This document shows positions 39,694-49,300 of a stretch of 64,000 bases of DNA, one piece after another. The notes beneath the pieces were generated by a model. That model made no database searches. It was not told where the DNA came from and worked only from the letters and a program-made list of their open reading frames with translations. Positions within the stretch are counted from its first letter, which is position 1. Each line of letters starts with the position of its first letter. This stretch comes from Linyphia triangularis (taxonomy: Eukaryota; Arthropoda; Arachnida; Araneae; Linyphiidae), in NCBI GenBank assembly GCA_963978545.1, contig OZ021722.1, positions 8,709,401-8,773,400 of the forward strand, written 5' to 3'. Both the position numbers and the translations under genes were made by a program.

Positions 39694-42600
39694 CTTTCAG
39701 TATCTTGGTAATTTCATTCCAATGTTTTGAGTTTAAGATGGTGAATTCGAGGATAGACGGGAAAAGTGGAATGATCTGAACTTAAGATCTACTGAGTCAA
39801 TTTATACCAGATTTTTTTCTATAGGTATTTTGACTTATCTGAATCATGGTAAATGCAGTTTCATTTCAATTTTTAGTGGTTAAGGTGGGCAATCAAGGAT
39901 AGGTGGAAATACTGGCACGCTCATAACGTTCAATCGACCGAACCAGTTTCAACTCTGGTGTATCCTACAACATTGGGCACTTCAGCTTATATTGTGTGTA
40001 AATTTCTCTTACTTCACAGATGATGCCGCCCTTGAAAGGAACAAGATGATTGCTGATATGAAGAATTACCGTCCCAACACTGTAAGATTTGTAATCTTGA
40101 TTCTTTTATCTATGATTATCAATTATGTTCAATATTTAAAAATTAAAAAGCTTCAAAATTTTAATGTTACCTTAATTTGATATATTTAAAAAACTTTTTT
40201 TTAAAAATTGCTTCATTTTTGCATTAAATTACTTCTTATAATTCATATTAAATATTGTCTTCATGATTTTTCAATACAATATTTAGACAAAATTTAATAT
40301 ATATATATTATACAAAAACTATATAAAACCCATGGTATGCTAGGTTCCAAAAACTTTTTTAAAAATAGTTAAATCAAAATACACATTTTCTAACAACAAA
40401 TTAAAGAAGTATATATGAAAAATAATCATGAAAAGTTTCATATATTTATAACAAGTAGTTTTTAAGTTATATCCATTTAAACTAAAAAAAAAAAAGGGAC
40501 AAAATGACATCCCTGAGAAAAACAATTTCAAAGTTTCAAGATAACATGTCAGAGATACTGTTATCATGTCACAAAAACTTAAATATTTCAAGCTCTACTA
40601 ATGATAGAAACAAAATTTTTCTGTTATTTAATTCAGAAATATTTTTACTGTTTTTTACAATAATAAAAAAAATGGGAATTTTTTTTTAAATTTTGTGTCC
40701 CAAACTCCCTTAATGTTGAGAATACTTATTAATATTTCAGACCATCTTTGAGCTTGGGGCGCTTGCCAAGACACCAGCGAGTGCAGTCATGCGAAAGAAG
40801 AGACAGGTCCATTCCAACATCCTCAAACGCAAAAAAGAGAAAGATGCTCAAAAGAGCGAGTCTGCAGTGGAAGCAAAGAGTGATGTTGTTCTAGCAGATG
40901 AAAATGATTTAAAGGTACTCCTTGAATTTGTAGAGTCATTGTAAAATGTGCTGCATACCTTAGGCGATTTTGTATACAAGAGGAAATGGCGTTGTTGCCA
41001 TTGTTTTTTTCTAATTAAGACTTTTCAGTTTTCACTAAAATGCAATTGAAATTTTTGGTTTATAGGCAAGGATGAGGGTTTTTCTTCCTTTGGAGAATTT
41101 CCTCCTTTATTGTATTTTATGTAACATTTTCCTTCTCTTTGTCCCTGTTTCGAAGATCCGCATTTTTCTGATCTGAACCAGTTTTTCCTGCAAAACGTAT
41201 ACTTTTCCTGATGTCTAAACAAAGGATTTTTCCCCTTTCCTCACCAATTACTTCACAAGCTCCTATCCTCCTATGTTATCAAACTGGCATGAGGTCTCGA
41301 GTTTTATCTTGGTGGAACACTACACCTTTTCTATTGATCAATTCTGGCCTTTTCTGTTTAAGTGAATTATTCAATTTGTCCAGCTGAGAACAGTGTGCTT
41401 CAGAATTGATCATTGTGTTGTCCGGTAGAAAGCTTTAAAAAAAAAAAAAATTCCTTTAAAATCCCACCAAACAGATAGCATCACCTTTTTCTGGTGAATA
41501 TTGGCTTTCGAAGTGCTTTCAGCTGGTTCGTCTTTTTTACTCCACGATCTCTTGCATTTAACATTGTTGTAGACAGCCCATTTCCCTTCCTCAGTGATGA
41601 TGCGCTTAAAAAATTGATCATTTTCTTGACGTTTGAGAAGCAAATCACAGATGTCACAGAGATTAAACCTAGGAATTTCAAATGATCATGAACGGTCAAA
41701 TTTAATAAATTTAATCTCTCCGCAATCTCACGAGTTGTTATTCGCCAGTTTGCATCAATTTATTCCTTTATTGGGTTTTCATCAACTTCAACTGACCTTC
41801 CAGAACGTGGTGCATTTTCATCATCAAAATTGCTGAATCGAAATTTTGCAAACTAGTTTTGGCACTGGCAGTCTGTCTTTTTTATACACATCAGATCATT
41901 TTTATTTTTTTTGCTCTTACAGCATTTTTACTTTTTTGATAGTGAAAAAGTAAAATATGCCTAAAATGCTGCTTTTCATTTTCCATATTTGATAAGGCAC
42001 CAACCAAAAACTATTGTGAAGAATCGAACTTTTTCACAAGCAAACCTTGCTATATCAGCTGTCAAAATATATAATGATTATCCAGCTTAAGTGTGAAGTT
42101 AGGTGTGAAAAATACAATTAAGTCCTCTGTTGGGAAAAACGAAATTACTTTCCGAACAACCCATTATATGTCTTGTAAAGAAGAGATTAATATTTCAGTC
42201 TTTAATGTGCTTTTTTTTTAATATTAGAATAAAACTTTCATGTCTCATTTATTTTCATTGGTTTTGTGTTCATGATCTTGCGTTCTGCATATTAGTTTCT
42301 TTTGACAATGTTTAAAATTCTGAGAAAAACAAAGTCATGAAGTTTCTTGGCGTTTTTAAGTATTAAATATTTTATCCCTTTTCCCAACATTTTGAAGCAT
42401 GCTAAACAAATGTAATGATTAAAGAAAATATTTCTATCTCTAAGATTTAAAACTTCTATAATGTTCTCTTGTATTTTAATTCAGTTTAACTTGTGGTATC
42501 TTTCACTGTTTTAGACAAGTTTATACATGACTTTTCTTTTCTTGTTTGCTTTTATTGTTTAGACTTTTAATGAAAATACCTTTACACCAAGTTGGAAGAA

Positions 42601-45600
42601 GTTTGATCGGTTCAGAGACACTGATCATTATGTCACATATATTTCTTCTGAGCACTACAAAGAAAAGGGGTAAGACACCATTTCATTTTACAATAAATTA
42701 CAATTAAAAAGTCTTCATTTTAGTCTTGTTTGAAATATTTGCTTCAAAACTTTTATATTTATTTTTACTACAGTTGATCTTTACATTTAAACATTTGATA
42801 AAAATAAATTCATCATAGTCTTATTTGTAGTTATGTTTGGAATGGATGATACCTCAAATTTATTTAAATATTATTATGCCAAGATTATATTTATTTAAAT
42901 TAACTATCTGCAGGGTGTTTTTTTTTCCCTTCTAATTTCTGTAATATACGTTACCTAAATATCGAGAGAAAAAGTTCGTACTACAATTTCTCAGCAAATC
43001 TACCCAAGAGACCAAAACTGAAGTTACACTTTTCACTCTAAACCTACAATGTCAGGGATTAAGCTGTAGCATATAATTTTCTTATCTACTAAAATTAGAA
43101 AATAAGATTTAGCTCTGGTGCTTTTCTTTAAGTATATTAACACTAGACAATGTCATAACCAAAAAATTTGCAAAATCACCATAGTTGTTGTCTGAAGATT
43201 AATCACCGACCTAAAGAACAAAAATTCTGAAGGGGGAAAAGTATTTTTCTAGTTGATGTTTGGTATAAAATTGCTTTATATTCAAAATTAATAATCATTT
43301 TTGTAATAAAAAGTTTTTCAATTATTTTAAATTAAGCATCAAGAGTGGTGTGGCTCTTAACCATTTTAAAATTAATCTAAAAAGAAAACATAACTTCAGC
43401 TTTTTTGCTTACTTAAATCCTGAGCGATATCTTATTATGGTTTTCTGTATATATTTTCTTATATTACTTTTATAATATTTTTTCTGATAATACTCTTTAC
43501 AAAACACAGTGTCATGCTTTATATTGTGACAAAACAAATTCTTTTATTCCATAATTAATTTTATCTTATATCAGCCTAGGATTGGAATCCACATTTGAAC
43601 GTCAGGCTGCTGATGCAGTTTTAGACCTAACACAAGATGACGGAACGACCACAAAGGTGAAGCATTCTCGTCATTGGTAATACATTTTATATACACTTTT
43701 AAATAGCATTCTTTGTCAATGAGTGTTCCTCAAATAAATGTGCAGGGATGAGATTTTTCTGCCTTTTTTTTTTTTTTACATTTTATGTAAAATGTTCACC
43801 TTTTTTTCTATGATCTGCATGGGTTTTTTTAGTCTGAACCAGTTTTTTCCTGTGAAAAGTATACTTTTTCTCATGTCTGGGCAAAATATTTTCGCTCCCC
43901 TTTCCTCGCAGATTACTTTTAAATCGCCTGGCGACTGGGATACACTTTTTGTTGTGTCATTGCGTGTTTTTGCAAATGACACTGCTCTTCTACGATTGGT
44001 TATTGAAGTCATGTGACCACTTTGGTGTGCTTGCACATAGATAACCAAAACAAATATTGATCCAGTCCAAAGCACTACATTATCACTTTTTGACGTTAAA
44101 ATGCTTAAATGCATTCTTATAATATATATAATCGGAAAAACAGGCACATTTGCATTATTTTCTTAATTACAGAGATTTGAATTTACTGGAAATGTGTTGA
44201 AGATCGCATCGATCGATCATTCATCTTCATCATTCGATTATCAACACTACAGTGTTGAAAATCAAATTAATGCATTATTAATGCATGCTTAAATGCATTC
44301 TTATAATATATATAATCAGAAAAACAGGCATATTTGCATTGTTTTCTTAATTACAGAGATTTGAATTTACTGGAAATGTGTTGAAGATCGCATCGATCGA
44401 TCATTCATCTTCATCATTCGATTATCAACACTACAGTGTTGAAAATCAAATTAATGCATTATTAATGCATGCTTAAATGCATTCTTATAATATATATAAT
44501 CAGAAAAACAGGCATATTTGCATTGTTTTCTTAATTACAGAGATTTGAATTTACTGGAAATGTGTTGAAGATCGCATCGATCGATCATTCATCTTCATCA
44601 TTCGATTATCAACACTACAGTGTTGAAAATCAAATTAATGCATTATTAATGCATGCTTAAATGCATTCTTATAATATATATAATCAGAAAAACAGGCATA
44701 TTTGCATTGTTTTCTTAATTACAGAGATTTGAATTTACTGGAAATGTGTTGAAGATCGCATCGATCGATCATTCATCTTCATCATTCGATTATCAACACT
44801 ACAGTGTTGAAAATCAAATTAATGCATTATTAATGCATGCTTAAATGCATTCTTATAATATATATAATCAGAAAAACAGGCATATTTGCATTGTTTTCTT
44901 AATTACAGAGATTTGAATTTACTGGAAATGTGTTGAAGATCGCATCGATCGATCATTCATCTTCATCATTCGATTATCAACACTACAGTGTTGAAAATCA
45001 AATTAATGCATTATTAATGCATGCTTAAATGCATTCTTATAATATATATAATCAGAAAAACAGGCATATTTGCATTGTTTTCTTAATTACAGAGATTTGA
45101 ATTTACTGGAAATGTGTTGAAGATCGCATCGATCGATCATTCATCTTCATCATTCGATTATCAACACTACAAGTGTTGAAAATCAAATTGCATTACATGT
45201 ATCTCGGCCCCTGATATCTTGGTGTTGAAAGCACTTTCCTTATAAACTCATTTGAAACCTCCACTATTTTCAGCAATATCTTAAAAGAATAATTCGAATA
45301 CTAAAAATATACTTTTAAATAATTCTGTTTAATATTTAATATAATTCTCCATTCGGATTGAATTGTATTTATCACTGAAATTCGGAATACTATGTTTTAA
45401 GAACACTATGTGGCATATATTAGTTTCTTCTCAAATATTTGAAATGTAATTATTATATAGAGACATTTTGTTGTATCTTTAAAATTGGTAAACCATCCCC
45501 TCCACCTGACTTTCTGACAAATTTTTTGTTAACATCCCTTTTTTGTGCTTTTTGACGAATTTTGGGATTTCTTCCTTTTTGCTTTCAGAACACTGATTTC

Positions 45601-46305
45601 ATCTCTGAATATAGTATGGAATTTAGGGAAATTATCAATATCAACTTATTTTGATGTGGATTATACAGATTGTAATGTATTGATAATTGTAACCAGATGT
45701 ATAAAATTTCCTTAAATTGTAATTTTAAAATTGTCTCTGATCTGCAGAATTGCCCCAATCTTTTTATAACCATTATTTAATTTTCAAATAATTTTCCTTG
45801 CAATTTTTAGTAGGGTTGGAAAAAACAAGGCTTTTTGGTAAAAATCCTCTTCTTTTTTTTTCCTTTTTTTTTTTTTTTTTAAAAAAAAACAGGTTCAAAA
45901 ATCCTTTTCTAATTACATGTATACATTAACTAGAATAATCAATGTTCAAATAACAAATTATATTCCTTCTGAAAATAATTTAAACTAAGTAAATAAACAA
46001 TTGCTATACATGTGGACATTCAAATCATGTTAAATTTTAATATTATATTTAGAGATATAATTTTTTTTAAATTCAATGGATACAATAGTAATTGTTTACT
46101 GCATCTATATGGAATATTGTTCGTAGATTCATCAGTAATGGTGATAAGTTATCATAGCACAAAATCCTATTTTAGAAACAAATTAATTTAAAAAATCTAA
46201 CTATAAATAAACAAATAAAAATACAATTTTAAATTATTCATTAAAAAAACCAATTTTTTTTTTTTTGTTTTTTTGAGAAAAAACACTTGACTTAAACTAT
46301 GCCAA

Positions 46306-46338
<33 letters not shown>

Positions 46339-49300
46339 ACTGTAATGGAATTGCTATTAAAATATCAGAAATTTAAATAGATTTCTGAATGGACACCATG
46401 AAATTATTTGTGCGTTGAGTTGAAAAAATATTAATGGGGTTGTGTGTGTTGACTTTCATTTAATTGAAAAATGATAAAATTGTACTTTCTGCTTCACCTT
46501 GCTTTTATTTGTTTAAAAGGGATCGAAAAAAGAAAAAGTTTGTACATGAAGACAATCAAGGGAAAAATAAGAAAATAAGGACAGAAAGTGGAGTTTGGAT
46601 CCCAGAAAGCTACAAATCTGATCTGTATCCTTTTCAACTTTTTAGCACTAACTATATTGTATTCTCTTACCACTTATTTATGCTATGATGAGTATGAAAC
46701 AAATTATATATATACACAATCTTCTACCCCAGTGCATTTAGAAACTACTTTTTAAAAAATCTTTAAATTTGGTGAGTAGGTACAAAAAAGATCAATTAAT
46801 TAAATGACATAAATTGTTTTCATTTAATTAAATACCCATCTATTATAAATTCTATCATAGTCTATTCTATATATCTATTATAGTCTTATTTATATATCTA
46901 TTATGATCTAAATATCTATTCTATCTATTAATTGTATAATCTAATTAAATTATAATCTAATAAACTAATTAAATTATAATCTAAATATCTATTATAAATA
47001 ATAAAAATATCTATTTTATATTTGAAATCTTTACGCTAGCGCATATGCATTGGCTCCACCTAGTTTTGTATTTTGCTATTTTAATTTTCATGTATAATAG
47101 ATAGAAATTAAATTAAAATTATTTATGTCATTTCATTCAGTGATCATTTTCCTTCCTACTCACTAAATTTCGAGGTTTTATGCAAACAACAAGGTTTTAT
47201 ACAAACGACAAGGTTTTATACAAACAAGGTTTTATATAAACAATAAGGTTTTATACAAACAACAACGTTTTATACAAACAACAAGGTTTTATACAAACAA
47301 CAAGGTTTTATACAAACAACAAGGTTTTATACAATTAGATTTAAATGCACTGGGCTAGAAGATTTTAACATAGCGAGTATAAGGAATAATCCTTACTAGG
47401 ACTTCCTCTTAATGCTAATAGATGGCAGCACAAGTTAACTGTAAATGAATAAACTAAAAGTATCAAGTTTATATTTGATTATGCATTCATAAAATTTTGC
47501 AAACCTGCTCTACTACTACTGGTTAATGACACTTGTTCATTAGTATTCTATGAATTGATATTGGAGATGAAATAATCTCTTATTAATTCTTGACTTACTA
47601 TAAAACAAAGATGTTCATGAAATGTAATATATTAGTTTATTATAATGTCATCAACGTATTCAAATTGGATATTTTCACATTTGCTTGAAGGTAGTTTTCC
47701 ACAGAATATTAAGATTATAAATATAAAAAAAAAAGATTATTTTATACACCTTGTTATGAACTGTAGGCTTTTGTGATTTATCAGAGTTTTTTAGAAAGTT
47801 ATAAATTTTGAGCTTTTATTGACTTTTTGGGTTAGAATATAAATAACTTGAAACTCATTTAATTGGAAGTGTTTTCAATATGAACACTAGTCTCTTGATA
47901 CTTATTTACCAATGAACTCACTTGGTTTAAAAAGTGTAGAACACACACTATTCTGTATTGATGTGTAATACAAAGAAAAGTGCTGTACTATCTACCTTTC
48001 TTTTCAAAAATTAGCTGAGGTGACTCATAATAAAGGTTCACACGTAAAATACTTGGGCACAATTGCTTTAAAAGTTTTATGTTTAACGACATCCAAGTAA
48101 GTTATCAACAATACCTGAAAACAAGGTTATTTGAATATTAGAAGTCCATAAATAATTAAATCTTATATTCAGGATTCCTTAAGCCCTGTAGCCGACCAAA
48201 CGGTATGGTGGTTAGCATGCTAGCTTCTAGACCGCGAGGTTGCGTGTTCGAGTCCCATGTTAGGTATGGGTGTTTGTAAATGTATGTTGGCTTGTCTAAT
48301 GACGAATGTTTCGGCGCATTATAGCCCTCGTGTTGCTGATGGCGCCAGATAATCTGAAAACAACCAACCAACCTTAAGCCCTGTATGTTATGAGATATCT
48401 TTCATATTCTTTATAAATTTCCATATTCTCTATTTAATATGCTGTATTAATTATAATATTTCTTTCTGCAGTTTAAAAATATGAAAATTTTTGGTATTTC
48501 CATTCCCGTTTTTCTTCTTGGAATAATGTTGACAATGGGTTAAATCTTGAAAGCTATTTCTTTAGTTATTTGAGAATCACCATCAGTTTACCCAGTGAAG
48601 AAAAACTGTTCCGGTAGAATAGTGTTTCTTAAATGAACGTTAGACTTCTAAGCTAACCAAACACTAAGAGAAATCCAGGAGAAACAGTCTTCTAAAAAAT
48701 TTAGGTACAGAAATTTTAGGGATATAATAAAAATTAGGGATATTTCTTTTGTAGCTGACATAGGCTAACACAGACATATTCTTTCCGAAGCTACCGGGAA
48801 AATACTGCCATTTTCAAAAAAATTATGTAAACATCTTTTTAGCAAAATAACAGTTACGTAATCAAACTATTACTCTATTTCGATAAACATGCATAATTAA
48901 TTCCATCCCTTTTTCTCATCTAGAAGTTTTCTTTCTTTTGGATAAAAATCTGGGAACTTATAGGGTTTTTTTTTTTTTTTTTTTTTTTTTTACTCATCAT
49001 CGAAAAAGTTAAGTAAAATTTTAGGGAGAAACAAAAATTTAAGGAATTTTACTCTAAATGTGACCCCTGCCTTATTCTTTTCTTAGTTTTCTTAGTAATT
49101 GATTATTGTTATCTATTTGATTTGTACAAAATACTATTTACATGTAGTTTCTTGTATTTTTATTCAATTTTGTAATGTTTTTTCCTTTTATTGTATAAAT
49201 TGTTATTGTGAGACATTTTTGGAGTGCCTAAATACGCTTGTCTTTTGACTTAACTAATCTGTAGCTATAAAAAATGGCAAGAAAAGAATAAAATAAAATA

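Noticed and set aside
43776..44147. 123-codon minus-strand frame
   Set aside because: Covers a repeat and the edge of the tandem array; no recognisable protein.
44099..45189. Regular 184-bp spacing as a CRISPR-like array
   Set aside because: The whole unit is conserved with no variable spacers, and the DNA is eukaryotic intron: a tandem repeat.
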